A stretch of 64,000 nt of DNA from Kluyveromyces lactis (lineage: Eukaryota; Ascomycota; Saccharomycetes; Saccharomycetales; Saccharomycetaceae): NCBI RefSeq assembly GCF_000002515.2, contig NC_006038.1, forward strand, positions 310,001 through 374,000, in the 5' to 3' direction. The notes under the pieces are model-generated. The model made no database searches. It was not told the origin of the DNA and saw only the letters and a list, made by a program, of their open reading frames with translations. This document shows, piece by piece, positions 10,401 to 19,075 of the stretch (the stretch's first letter is position 1; every line of letters begins with the position of its first letter). The position numbers and the translations under genes were made by a program.

Positions 10401-11614
10401 GCAATAACGACACTGATCTAGCCCGCGATATTCTCATGAAAGCCCAAAGCATCGCTCCTGAGGATTCTCAATCATGGCTAGGGTTGGCTTTGATATATGA
10501 AAAGGAAGGCCTGGCTACAGACAGTGCAAGAATGTTTGCCCACGCCTACATACTTGCCAATAGTAAATCGAAGGTTGCCCAACTATTATATGCCAAGAAT
10601 GTTTTAGGTAGAAGCATAGGCAATGGAGATAATGAGAGAGATATTATTGCACAGCAAGAGCTTTCGTCGGTGGTATTTGGGCTAAGCCAATACCTGAAGA
10701 AATCTCAGAATGATGTCTTTGCTACTCAGCTTTCGATTTTAGCATTGGAAAGACTTCATGATTTCACAACCGCAACTTCATTAGCGCAACATCTCTCCAC
10801 TTTAGTTGAAGAGAGATTTGAAAAGACCCAGGACGAGAGTGAACTACTCAACTTTGCTTTGCTTAAGACACAATTAGCCAGGCTCTATTTAGGATACGCA
10901 GATTATGAAAATGCCATTCAAGCTGCAACGTTCGCCTTGGGTATCATAGAATATGACGTTACTGCTACGGATATTACGAAGGCAGCTATTATTTCTAACC
11001 ACGTTGTAATTGGTCTTGCTTCTTTCTTTAGTTCCGATGTCGACGCTGCATTAGATCATTGTAATATCTTGCTTACCTTGTCACATGAGGTCAGTAATGT
11101 GGCAGTATTAATCTTCAAAATATTACATTCCATGCAATCCGAAGAAGCTTCTAATATTGGGCTCCAAGAACTACTTGATTATGTTGATACGCACGGAAAT
11201 GATTACACCATAACGTTAACTCTTGCAGCTTTCTTTATCTTGGAAAATCGCCCTGAAGAACTTGCAGAGCTAGCGAAACAACTGAAAACGTTTTCTCCCT
11301 CTGTATTGATCAAAGACACACATAAAGATATCTCTTTCTTGTTACAAGAAATTGATAAGCGTCTAGAGAAAAAGAAAGACATTACTTTCTTATGGCAGAA
11401 ATCTAGTTTCCTCTTCCCCAACAGTCCGAATGTTTGGGACAGGTTGTCATCAGAAATTGCTTGCAGAGTCTCATCATCTGGACAAAATAGAATAACTCCT
11501 CTTCATTTAAGTCAAAAGCTAGTCGTGTGTGACTCCTTGACGAAGGTACAAAAGGCAATCTTTTTGTGTCCATGGAATGCGGACGCTATTAATGCATTAA
11601 AAGGGTGTTTTTAG
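7409..11614 (+). CDS. SKI3: Superkiller complex TPR scaffold Ski3
   Basis: A 1,401-residue TPR-repeat protein (S. cerevisiae 1,432). It is the scaffold of the cytosolic Ski2-Ski3-Ski8 complex, which feeds mRNA to the exosome for 3'-5' decay and non-stop decay and represses double-stranded RNA virus expression. TPR-type helical pairs are visible across most of the length, for example AWYFLAIALSALGEFDRSI and SWIGLGIATMNV. An acidic insert occurs near residues 345-375. The ATG at 7409 opens MSAVKKLLKNAK, similar to the start of S. cerevisiae Ski3. Gene order matches YPR189W, and the gene is intact. It ends 61 bases from the convergent RPC82. Confidence 0.95.
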   Translation: MSAVKKLLKNAKTALADSDWEYAIELSEEVLEEDNENYFAYVFLGKANESIGQNVKAKDNYLKAIALDDTNVIAWKGLFVLFKNAQNLREVVEFPKYFKLCEDYAEVLLQKQLSLIDLINDIRVIRRKYPESEEIFLESIKPGTKFGELIGGEIMTPREILRKLLTLKQNSEQQKASKLISATRMKISVNDPDYHFKVNSSAWEVYKDSEVDQLFEQLINITDDDKKRRDLEISWLEYRIKLLKTMPKEMKPSFFPVVKEMVDNMVIVKHDSLLAWTLYFDWKDYSNVNTMEMDVCLSFIQKFPTEPLAMVIYAWICSSISSYDSERLSVDILKFSANEVQLESADENERDDDESETENISNIIEVEDEGTNCMTEANVLEVLQENILKCKQSILANRIISHYYVSHNEFQLAIPYIRSGTSAVAYATRDLGAWLKNSKFDFTLLYATTYTYFEAPKNHNIALSLFDKVLLEDPKNAQAKMGKGLIFIEMKNWQEACKFLKDAVVEFPDNWEIVSAYGWSLLHTGNTQQAINKFRLVLEKAPSNDLKSIEFRALNCWRIAKCLLHDVHDASDIELINEAYQTLIRALKISDSYAPAYSLLGYIYNTYYSDESRAFKCFFKALSIDSSDIEAAFYIAEKYCAKGNWEAASAVCERLVKVEYIKNALQSISWPYRVLGMSCLERQLYAESIEWFQSSIRVSSSDVESWVGLGQAYLNCGRVEASIKVFKKVLELDENHHFAWYFLAIALSALGEFDRSIEIFERLVNTDDSEECFMVSEISTLIDYATELYSRGYLLKAIDVSSKAISKIEHVICLISANLQNVWISLSKALRIFVIIESQLDNLPIDSLVKIFSTVPMSTEVTELTLDGISLDTILADESSDNMTIALKFVVLSAKYPLLMDNFNSMSKTVHAGLWYNLGCAELLGLLTVSEDSFRDAAIHAFKSSIRCQSNNTESWIGLGIATMNVSYQVSQHCFIKAIALNSRETGSWYCMAMLALSNNDTDLARDILMKAQSIAPEDSQSWLGLALIYEKEGLATDSARMFAHAYILANSKSKVAQLLYAKNVLGRSIGNGDNERDIIAQQELSSVVFGLSQYLKKSQNDVFATQLSILALERLHDFTTATSLAQHLSTLVEERFEKTQDESELLNFALLKTQLARLYLGYADYENAIQAATFALGIIEYDVTATDITKAAIISNHVVIGLASFFSSDVDAALDHCNILLTLSHEVSNVAVLIFKILHSMQSEEASNIGLQELLDYVDTHGNDYTITLTLAAFFILENRPEELAELAKQLKTFSPSVLIKDTHKDISFLLQEIDKRLEKKKDITFLWQKSSFLFPNSPNVWDRLSSEIACRVSSSGQNRITPLHLSQKLVVCDSLTKVQKAIFLCPWNADAINALKGCF

Positions 11615-11675
11615 ATGAGAATATATGCTAAATGGTATATAATCGACCTTCTTCAGCTGTCTATTAGGGATTGAA

Positions 11676-13649
11676 TCAGAATAATTTGAAGACTTCCCAT
11701 AATGAAAGTAGTCTATGTCTACGAACTAGTCCATTTAATTCTCTATCGTTTACCACTTTCAATTGATTGATTTCGCTTGCAAGGAGGAGTTCCATTTCTC
11801 GACCTTTTACATCATCCCTATTTGCTTTCTTCAAGAGCGTTGCATTTTCCTCTTTCAAGGTTTCCAATTTAGATATGAGCCTAGCAAGATTCCAGGTAAG
11901 ATTTAGTTTCATGGTATTGAAAGCGTGTTTTTCCTTGATTCGAAATAAGAATACAGCTCTTGAAGCAGCCCTATCTACAGTTCTTGGTACCTCTTGTATC
12001 TCTATCGCGTTATATTTGACCAAAGTACCGATGACAGTTCTAACGTCTTTCTCTCTCATAAGTGATGTAGTTGTAATTGTTCTTTCTGTACAAAGTCCAT
12101 TGTCTCTAATACATCTTAATACTCGATGTGATGATGGTCCCAAAGTCGATGCGATTATTGAATCATAAGTAGATGATTTCAATATTGGGATTAGAGATGA
12201 GTATGGGACGAAAAATTGACCGGGTTTTGATTCTTTGATAAACGGAATATTCGCAGTTAACAGTAATCGCAGATGGCCATTCACTAACGATACAGAACGA
12301 GGATCACTATCATCTTCGTCGAGATCTAGGTTGGCATCTCCTTCTTCATTTTCTTCCTCACTTTCTTCCATAACGGTTGGCAATGGTGGTACTACGAAGC
12401 CATCTTCTGTTTTGATTCTTTTCTCAAATTGAGGTGGTGATTGGTTATGCTTTTGTTTTCGTTTTAATGACTGGTTTGAGTGAACTAGAGTACCTCTTAA
12501 ATCCAAGTTGCTTGGGAGTCTTCTCGCCACATCAAGTGCAGTGAATGAAACACCTTTTACATTTTCTTCGTCAAGTTTGAGGTCTTCTTCCAAAGAAGTT
12601 CTTTCATCAAGGTCTTGGAAAAGGCCAGTCTTGGAAAGTGGATGACTCAACCCGTTGGAGTGTTGTTCTGTCATGGAAAGAGCTACAGCATAAATTTTGG
12701 ATGAAGTAGTTCCAATTCTTGATTTGGCAAACTGGACTAACTGGTTTGATCTTCTTGATTTCAAGTATCTCTCCAAATTGAAAGTCAAAGAAACAGATTC
12801 ATTAACTTTTTTGAAACCAGTTCCTGAATCTGTTAAAAAGATCTTACCATTTGAATCCTGGGATGGAGATGATACAATTCTGTTGAACTCCAACTTGGCC
12901 TTCGCTTTAGCCTCATTTCTTTTTTTCAAATCCGACTGTGTGGTGTTTTTCGGTAATTTCTTGTACTCTCGTAGATAAAGCATATTCCATAAATCAACGA
13001 TTGGTGTATAATGGATCCCTTGCAAGGGAACCAAAAATTCCAGATCAGCCAATCTGACGAAAGCTTGGTGGATATTGAAAATATCAGTATCATTGGAATT
13101 GGATTCAGACGCTAAATAATCTTTTACGGTAAGTGATCCAAGGGCGAGAACGTTATGAATAATTTGTTGTGCGATGTTGACCAAGTGTTGCTCCTCATCC
13201 TGGTTGAAATATTGAACAATTCTGTCGCTGATGTCACCCGCATATAACATAAGGAACAAACCTTCTTCGTTAAAGTAGTAATAAAGGGTCTTACGACCAG
13301 AGAGTGAGGTTTCTTCCAAATATTGTACGCATCTTAATTGAATCAAACTGACCAAAACGGTTTTAATACTGGACAACGAAAGTTCTGGTATGAAAGAATG
13401 AATTTCTCTCGTGGAGAGTCTTCCTTTGTTGACCAACACGGATAGAACAGTACTGGCTCTTTCACCAAGATGGGATCTGGCAAGTTCAGAGTATAAAAAC
13501 GAATCTGGGTTAAGAGTTCTCTGCTCTAATGAAGAGATATCGATTGGTTCTGGTGATGTGGATGTGGATGGTTCTGCGGCTGATACAACACTTGCACCAC
13601 CATTTGGAACAGCCGCATCGGGGATCAGGGCAGCTTGGGCAGCACTCAT
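11676..13649 (-). CDS. RPC82: RNA polymerase III subunit C82
   Basis: The 657-residue protein (S. cerevisiae 654) belongs to the C82/C34/C31 subcomplex of RNA polymerase III that opens promoter DNA at tRNA and 5S genes. It has the family's repeated winged-helix organisation: an N-terminal region near residues 50-130 (SELARSHLGERASTVLS, KGRLSTREIHSF), a middle region with an acidic linker at about 425-450, and a C-terminal helix-rich part. The ATG at 13649 starts MSAAQAALIPDA. A PAC box lies 82 bases upstream of this start, fitting regulation with other polymerase I/III genes. Synteny matches YPR190C. Confidence 0.95.
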   Translation of the reverse strand: MSAAQAALIPDAAVPNGGASVVSAAEPSTSTSPEPIDISSLEQRTLNPDSFLYSELARSHLGERASTVLSVLVNKGRLSTREIHSFIPELSLSSIKTVLVSLIQLRCVQYLEETSLSGRKTLYYYFNEEGLFLMLYAGDISDRIVQYFNQDEEQHLVNIAQQIIHNVLALGSLTVKDYLASESNSNDTDIFNIHQAFVRLADLEFLVPLQGIHYTPIVDLWNMLYLREYKKLPKNTTQSDLKKRNEAKAKAKLEFNRIVSSPSQDSNGKIFLTDSGTGFKKVNESVSLTFNLERYLKSRRSNQLVQFAKSRIGTTSSKIYAVALSMTEQHSNGLSHPLSKTGLFQDLDERTSLEEDLKLDEENVKGVSFTALDVARRLPSNLDLRGTLVHSNQSLKRKQKHNQSPPQFEKRIKTEDGFVVPPLPTVMEESEEENEEGDANLDLDEDDSDPRSVSLVNGHLRLLLTANIPFIKESKPGQFFVPYSSLIPILKSSTYDSIIASTLGPSSHRVLRCIRDNGLCTERTITTTSLMREKDVRTVIGTLVKYNAIEIQEVPRTVDRAASRAVFLFRIKEKHAFNTMKLNLTWNLARLISKLETLKEENATLLKKANRDDVKGREMELLLASEINQLKVVNDRELNGLVRRHRLLSLWEVFKLF

Positions 13650-13730
13650 GTCAGTGCTTGCAATAACAATTGTTTATTTTCCTACCTTTTCTACAGTCGA
13701 GCCACCTTGTTGCAGTAGTCATGCATGTAT

Positions 13731-13740
13731 GCGATGAGAT
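13731..13740. promoter_or_regulatory. PAC box upstream of RPC82 (GCGATGAGAT)
   Basis: GCGATGAGAT is an exact polymerase A and C box, bound by Dot6/Tod6 in S. cerevisiae. It is followed directly by a GAGATGAGAT repeat and sits 82 bases from the RPC82 start. Placement next to a polymerase III subunit gene supports function. Confidence 0.75.
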
Positions 13741-13838
13741 GAGATGAGATCAATTCAATTGATAGATTTTTTTTTTCTTTCAATACGAATGGATGGGTCT
13801 TTCAAGAAGATCGAAAGAAACAGGCAACATTATTGTAA

Positions 13839-13884
13839 GTCACGTGGTCACAACCACGTGACTTTTGTGTTTCTGTGTCACGTG
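13839..13884. promoter_or_regulatory. Three CACGTG boxes, two in a 24-bp inverted repeat
   Basis: CACGTG occurs at 13841-13846, 13855-13860 and 13879-13884. The first two form an inverted repeat with perfect 9-base arms GTCACGTGG and CCACGTGAC (13839-13847 and 13854-13862) around a 6-base spacer. The sites match Cbf1; Cbf1 is known to act at respiratory-chain QCR genes in yeast, so QCR2 is the likely target. Confidence 0.65.
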
Positions 13885-13903
13885 ACATCTCATCACTCAC
13901 GAA

Positions 13904-13908
13904 CCAAT
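13904..13908 (+). promoter_or_regulatory. CCAAT box, possible Hap2/3/4/5 site for QCR2
   Basis: CCAAT (in AACCAATCA) lies just downstream of the CACGTG cluster, on the QCR2 side. The Hap complex activates respiratory genes through CCAAT. The motif is short, so the call rests on context. Confidence 0.4.
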
Positions 13909-14535
13909 CATTTCTAAGAACCGTGTCCAACCATTTTTTCTTCAAATGGTTTACCAATACCCTTTCACAGTGCATTACGCGATTCCTGTCTGTTCCCTCT
14001 CACTCCCAGTACGTTCCGCTAAAACCCGATATCCCCTTCTTACTGTGACTCCAAGATGGTCTAAGCACGCTTCTCCTTTCTACAGAATCAGCTCGCTTCT
14101 TCTCTGATTCCTCTGTAGAGATCAGTCTTCACATCTCGAAATATCTTTTTTTTTTCAATTTTTTTTTTTTTTGTTAGTTATTGGATTTTATCGCATATAG
14201 CTTTATTCAATAGGTTCTTGAAAAATTTATAACAAAATATGACAATTCTACTTCAAAGTTTAGAGCTTTTTGTTTGAAGATTGGTTTTGATTACAGGTTT
14301 TGTAAAGATTTGTGATTGATATACTATTTTGATTACTTTGTTTTACTCGTTACTCTGTCAGTGTACTTTTTTTGCTCTGTTTCGATACTTATTTTGTGTG
14401 TGAGTAAATATTATTTGAGTTTGGACATTAAAGGAAAAGTAGAGGAAGACCTTTTGATTAACGCATAATTGATATTGATATTGATTGATATTCTGACTCC
14501 CAAAATTAAAAAGCCCATAAACATATAATATAAAG

Positions 14536-15618
14536 ATGTTGTCCAGTAGATTACAATTTGCCCAGCAAACTGCTAGAAAATTCAGTATTTCCGCTAAAGA
14601 CGGTTCCGGTAAACTATCCACTTTGGCTGTTAAGGTTCACGGTGGTTCTCGTTACGCCGACAAAGAAGGTATTGCCCACCTTTTGTCCAGATTCAACTTC
14701 CATAACACCGGTAACAAGTCTGCTTTGAGATTGGTTAGAGAAAGTGAATTGTTGGGTGGTAAGTTCGAATCCAGTGTTGACAGAGAATACATCACTTTGA
14801 AGGCTACTTTCTTGAAGGAAGATCTTCCATACTTCGTTAACGCTTTGGGTAACGTTTTGTACAAGACCAGTTTCAGACCCCACGAATTACCAGAATCTGT
14901 CTTGCCAGCTGCTAAGTACGACATTTCCGTTTCTGAAACTAACCCAATCAACAAGGCCGAAGACTTACTTTACAATGTCTCTTTCAGAAAGGACTTAGGT
15001 AACACAGTTCTATACAGAGGTGTCGAGAAGGTCACCTTGGATGATATCAAGGCTTATGCCAACAAGGTCTACACCAAGGAAAACATTGAAATTGTTGGTC
15101 AAGGTGTCAACGAAGCTGACTTGAAGAGATTTGTCAACGACTCTTTGATTGGTTCTTTACCAACTGGCTCCAAGTTGGCTGCTCAAGCTCAACCAAAGTT
15201 CTTCTCCGGTGAAGCCAGATTAAGTGCTCCAGGTGCCTCCGTTGCCGCTATCGCTGTTCCAGTTACTAAGGAACAGTTCGCTACCTACGAAGTCTTGGCT
15301 AAGTACCTAACCTCTGCTTTGTCCGAATTGTCTCCATTAATTGACTCAGCTAAGTTAGACAAGTACGCTAATGCCGGCTTGTTCTCTTTATACGTCAAGG
15401 GTGAGGATGCTTCTGTCGTTGCTGAAAACATAAAGAAGGTCGTTGATACCTTGAAGAAGGATGTCGACATTTCAGCTGCTAAGGAATACACTGCCTTGCA
15501 ATTATCTTTGGAAAACGCTCCAATCGATGTCTCTAATGTCAAGAATGTCAAGTTGGACAAATTCTCTTACGCCGCTGTAGGTAACGTCGCTAAGCTACCT
15601 TTCGCTGATGAATTGTAA
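14536..15618 (+). CDS. QCR2: Cytochrome bc1 complex core subunit 2
   Basis: The 360-residue protein (S. cerevisiae 368) is core protein 2 of ubiquinol-cytochrome c reductase in the mitochondrial inner membrane. It begins with a typical matrix-targeting sequence, basic and hydroxylated with no acids ([20 protein letters not shown]), followed by the two M16 metallopeptidase-like halves. No HXXEH zinc motif is seen, consistent with the non-catalytic core role. Codon choice is strongly biased to yeast-preferred codons (AAG, TTG, GGT, GCT), indicating high expression. CACGTG and CCAAT sites lie upstream. Synteny matches YPR191W and this is the last gene of the YPR block. Confidence 0.96.
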   Translation: MLSSRLQFAQQTARKFSISAKDGSGKLSTLAVKVHGGSRYADKEGIAHLLSRFNFHNTGNKSALRLVRESELLGGKFESSVDREYITLKATFLKEDLPYFVNALGNVLYKTSFRPHELPESVLPAAKYDISVSETNPINKAEDLLYNVSFRKDLGNTVLYRGVEKVTLDDIKAYANKVYTKENIEIVGQGVNEADLKRFVNDSLIGSLPTGSKLAAQAQPKFFSGEARLSAPGASVAAIAVPVTKEQFATYEVLAKYLTSALSELSPLIDSAKLDKYANAGLFSLYVKGEDASVVAENIKKVVDTLKKDVDISAAKEYTALQLSLENAPIDVSNVKNVKLDKFSYAAVGNVAKLPFADEL

Positions 15619-16870
15619 ATTTCATCACAGTTAAAAATAACTCACAGATTTTAACCTTTCTCCTACTAGCCAAAGTTACACACATAGTACTTTAAAACTG
15701 AAAAAAAAACAACAAACAAACACACATATTCATGAGAGATGACAGAATCACATCACTGAAATGTTTAGAAACGATATTACATTTCTATTGTACATATTTT
15801 TTATTATCTTTTACCTTTCGTGGCTTTTGGAAACATTGCAACCTAAAAGAAACCAATAAAATTCAAAAACAAAACTCTCTAAGATTCAAAAGAACACCTT
15901 TAACCTTTGGAAAAACTGGTGATGTTAAAAGAGAACCCGTCAATATCTTAATCTTTTGAAATGTGCAGAAGCCACTGATCAAATTCAACAGTTCTGTTGA
16001 TTCATACAATCCCCATCACTGCTCTTAAGAAAAACAATCAAACAGAGGTTGTGGTGATATTGCAAGAACGTTGGTTTAATACGTAGTGTGTCTTCTTGCC
16101 GAACCTATTTTTATTTTCACATATCATCTTAGAAACTTATCACTTATTTATTGAAGTATATATCTCTGAACAAATATCAGTTAACATATTATTGAGAACT
16201 AGCAAGTGGAAAGAATATCATAGATTACAGACAGAATAAAAAATAATAAATGATACATTTGGATAATTACTACAATTGACGTTCTAAAAAGAAAATCATA
16301 ACGGAAATAATAAATTAAGTTAAGTTAAGGTAAAGTTTAACTAAAGTCTTTAGTGAATACTGAATGATTAAAGAGGTTCGATAACAGTTCTCAAAACTCC
16401 ATTGGAAAAAGTAAATGATTACATTAAACATATGTAATCAAAGAAAAAAGATAAAAAGGCCATCCAACTTCTGAGAGCTCACAAACTGTCTTCGGTTGGG
16501 GAACAGGTAAGAATCATTCTAAAAGCTAGCACTAGAATATTACAATAAGGCATGAAAAACCATTATCCGTGCATTGGAAAATTGTACATTCGTACTTTGA
16601 AAAACGGTGATGTAAAGGCAATTGAATATTATAGTAACAACGATCGATTCCTGTTCAACTTTTTCCTGCAAATTAGATTCATATGAAAATGATAGAACAT
16701 GTTCTGAACGATAGTGGGGAAAAGCAGGAAACTAAATAAATACAACTGCGAATGGAGAATATGAGAATCAGTAGCATGGCAAAATTGGGATGTAATTATC
16801 TTAATTAGGTGAATGAAATAAAAAGATCAACCAAAAAATGTATAAAGCACTGATGTAAGATGAATTCGAT
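15619..16870. other. Long convergent intergenic region at the junction of two synteny blocks
   Basis: QCR2 and SCH9 converge on this 1,252-base AT-rich gap. It is much longer than the other convergent gaps in the window (19-179 bases). A 75-codon frame at 15732-15959 looks like chance. A short hairpin (TCAACAG-TT-CTGTTGA, near 15986) and TTAAG repeats near 16313-16330 are visible. I cannot identify a gene or RNA in it. Confidence 0.7.
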
Positions 16871-19075
16871 TTAGATTTCGAATCTACCATTAACAAATTC
16901 ATCATCCATGTGATGGTCGCCGTCATAGTCTACAGAAATACCACCACTTCCCTTCACAGCTGCAAGTCTATCATTATCCTCTTCCTCGTCATCAATAACG
17001 TCTTCGTCTGGAGGTAGGTTAGGATTACCAGGAATAAATGAACCGGGCTCCATGAAATATGAGTTTTGTAAAAACTTACGATTATTGTATGCATTGTTAT
17101 AATGCTCATCAATAGCAGATTCATCAACGAACGTAAATCCAACAAATTTGGCTTGCATTGCAGGCGAAAGCGGAGTAGCTGCAATCGGCTGCTTATTCAT
17201 GAAAGAGGTTGAGGTTTGGGTGAACTCAGGATCAAAGTTCGAAGTGTCAGTCTCAGAGATCAAATGAGGTTTGAATGGAGGTGGGATTTTCTTTTGTCTC
17301 ACAGCTTCCCAGTCGATGTCATTGAAAAATGGATGAGCTCTTAGTTCTCTTCCGTCATCTATGGCACCAAGTCTATGTTTAGGATTTCTATTCAACAATC
17401 CCTTAACAAAAGATCTACCTTCTGGTGATAAAACATCACGAGGGAACTTGACTTTACCGAACGCAATCTTTTGGTACATTTTTTGGTTATCAGATGCGAA
17501 GAATGGAGACCATCCACAGCACATTTCAAAAATTAGAACACCTAAAGACCAGAAATCGACCATTTTTGTGTATCCAGTTTCATCCATTAATAGTTCTGGA
17601 GCGAGGTATTCAGTAGTACCACAGAAGGTATTCGTTCTATCCTTAAGGTCAGCTTTCGAAAGACCAAAGTCGCAAAGAGCGATGTTGCCGTTAGCATCCA
17701 GCAAAATATTCTCCGGTTTCAAATCTCTGTAAACGATATCGTTATCATGTAGGTACTCTAAGGCAAGCACCAACTCTGCAATATAGAATTTTGCACGATC
17801 TTCAGTGAATCTTCCTTCTTTTTGTAAATGCCAGAAAAGCTCACCACCGCTCATGAAATCTGTGACTAAATACAAATCAGTTGGTGTCTGGAAAGAGAAT
17901 TTCAACCCGACAATAAATGGAGAAGATTTGGAAGCAGTACGAACCAAAATATTTCTTTCACCGATAGTATGAGCGATTTCGTTTTTCTTGACAATCACTT
18001 TCTTAGATAGAACTTTCATAGCATAGATTCTCATAGTGTCCTTCTTTCTAACTTGATAAACTTGTCCGAACGTACCCTTACCCAATAACCTCAAAACTTC
18101 GAAATCCTGTGGTCCATATTGTCTCTTCTTGGTAGAAGTATATTCCCAGTGAATCAGAATATCACCAGTGACATGTTCACCCAAAGCTCTTGATTTTAGC
18201 TTATGCCATTCACTATGAACACCGGGAGTGACAGCGTTCATATTTGGATGTAATCTTACTTGACCCAAGAACATGTCATCTTGGGCAGCGTCATAAATAG
18301 AGATGTCTAACTCAGAGTGAGTTCCTAGGACATCGAAAGTAGCTTCGTGTTCCCATACAGGATTAATGGAACCTCTCTTTAAGTTTAATTGGTTATTACC
18401 CAATTTATCCAGCTGAGAAGAGGATTGTCTAGTGTATAAAGGTCTCTTAAGTTTTTCGTTGGTATTAAGCAACCCTTTGCTCCATTGGTTATTGGAGTTA
18501 GCAGCTGAAATAGAAGGATATTTGTTATCCAAGGATTCAGGACCATTGGAAATGAACTCAGAACTTTCAAACGTACAAACAACGTAAGGTTGCGATGCAG
18601 AAGGCGATCTTATCGAAAGATTCAAGGCTTCTGCAATAACAATCCTAAGTTTGCCCCTGGGTAGCTGTCCATTACTATTGTTAGAATCTGAACGAGATGA
18701 TGTAGAAGATCCGTTGTCTGTGGTGCTGATTTCTGGTGCAGCAGCCATGCTAGGTTGAGCCGCATCAGAAGATTGCGCGTATTGCGGTGCTCGCTGCTGT
18801 TGCTGCTGTTGCTGCTGTTGCTGTTGTTGCTCTTGAATATTTGAATCCATAGAGGCCTTCATATGATCCAGAATGTTCTCCTGCTGCTGCCGATTCTGAT
18901 TAAGACCGGTAGTTCCCATAGCGTAGGAATGCTCACTGAGAGCAGTGGTAGGTGTCGCAGTCGCCGAATGCGAGCCTATGCTTGGAAAGAACCCAGCACC
19001 TGCAGTTCCCGCACTCTTCGGACGAGGTACAGCAGCATTGTTGCCCTCATTCTGGGACTTGAAGAAGTTCATCAT
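16871..19075 (-). CDS. SCH9: AGC-family protein kinase Sch9 (TORC1 effector)
   Basis: The 734-residue kinase is the S6-kinase-like target of TORC1 that drives ribosome synthesis, growth and lifespan control at the vacuole. Visible parts are an N-terminal low-complexity region with a 12-glutamine run near residues 83-94, a C2-like domain (about 140-300) with PYVVCTFESSEFISNGPESL, and a kinase domain (about 325-585). The kinase has GKGTFGQVYQV, YAMKVL, YRDLKPENILL, DFG and the activation loop NTFCGTTEYLAPE carrying the PDK1-type threonine. The C-terminal tail has turn-motif ATPLSP and hydrophobic motif FVGFTFVD, the TORC1 site. A TTG at 19090 extends the frame, but ATG 19075 gives MMNFF as in S. 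cerevisiae. Synteny matches YHR205W. Confidence 0.97.
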   Translation of the reverse strand: MMNFFKSQNEGNNAAVPRPKSAGTAGAGFFPSIGSHSATATPTTALSEHSYAMGTTGLNQNRQQQENILDHMKASMDSNIQEQQQQQQQQQQQQRAPQYAQSSDAAQPSMAAAPEISTTDNGSSTSSRSDSNNSNGQLPRGKLRIVIAEALNLSIRSPSASQPYVVCTFESSEFISNGPESLDNKYPSISAANSNNQWSKGLLNTNEKLKRPLYTRQSSSQLDKLGNNQLNLKRGSINPVWEHEATFDVLGTHSELDISIYDAAQDDMFLGQVRLHPNMNAVTPGVHSEWHKLKSRALGEHVTGDILIHWEYTSTKKRQYGPQDFEVLRLLGKGTFGQVYQVRKKDTMRIYAMKVLSKKVIVKKNEIAHTIGERNILVRTASKSSPFIVGLKFSFQTPTDLYLVTDFMSGGELFWHLQKEGRFTEDRAKFYIAELVLALEYLHDNDIVYRDLKPENILLDANGNIALCDFGLSKADLKDRTNTFCGTTEYLAPELLMDETGYTKMVDFWSLGVLIFEMCCGWSPFFASDNQKMYQKIAFGKVKFPRDVLSPEGRSFVKGLLNRNPKHRLGAIDDGRELRAHPFFNDIDWEAVRQKKIPPPFKPHLISETDTSNFDPEFTQTSTSFMNKQPIAATPLSPAMQAKFVGFTFVDESAIDEHYNNAYNNRKFLQNSYFMEPGSFIPGNPNLPPDEDVIDDEEEDNDRLAAVKGSGGISVDYDGDHHMDDEFVNGRFEI

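Larger units (their letters stand above)
13650..14535. other. Divergent promoter region RPC82-QCR2
   Basis: This 886-base region is rich in control sites: a PAC box near RPC82, three CACGTG boxes (two in a 24-bp inverted repeat), a CCAAT box and long T tracts near 14147-14172. The last 295 bases before the QCR2 ATG contain no other ATG on the coding strand. Confidence 0.75.

Noticed and set aside
15732-15959. 75-codon frame in the QCR2-SCH9 gap
   Set aside because: Low-complexity residues, no recognisable family, starts in the QCR2 3' region and has no codon bias like that of neighbours.
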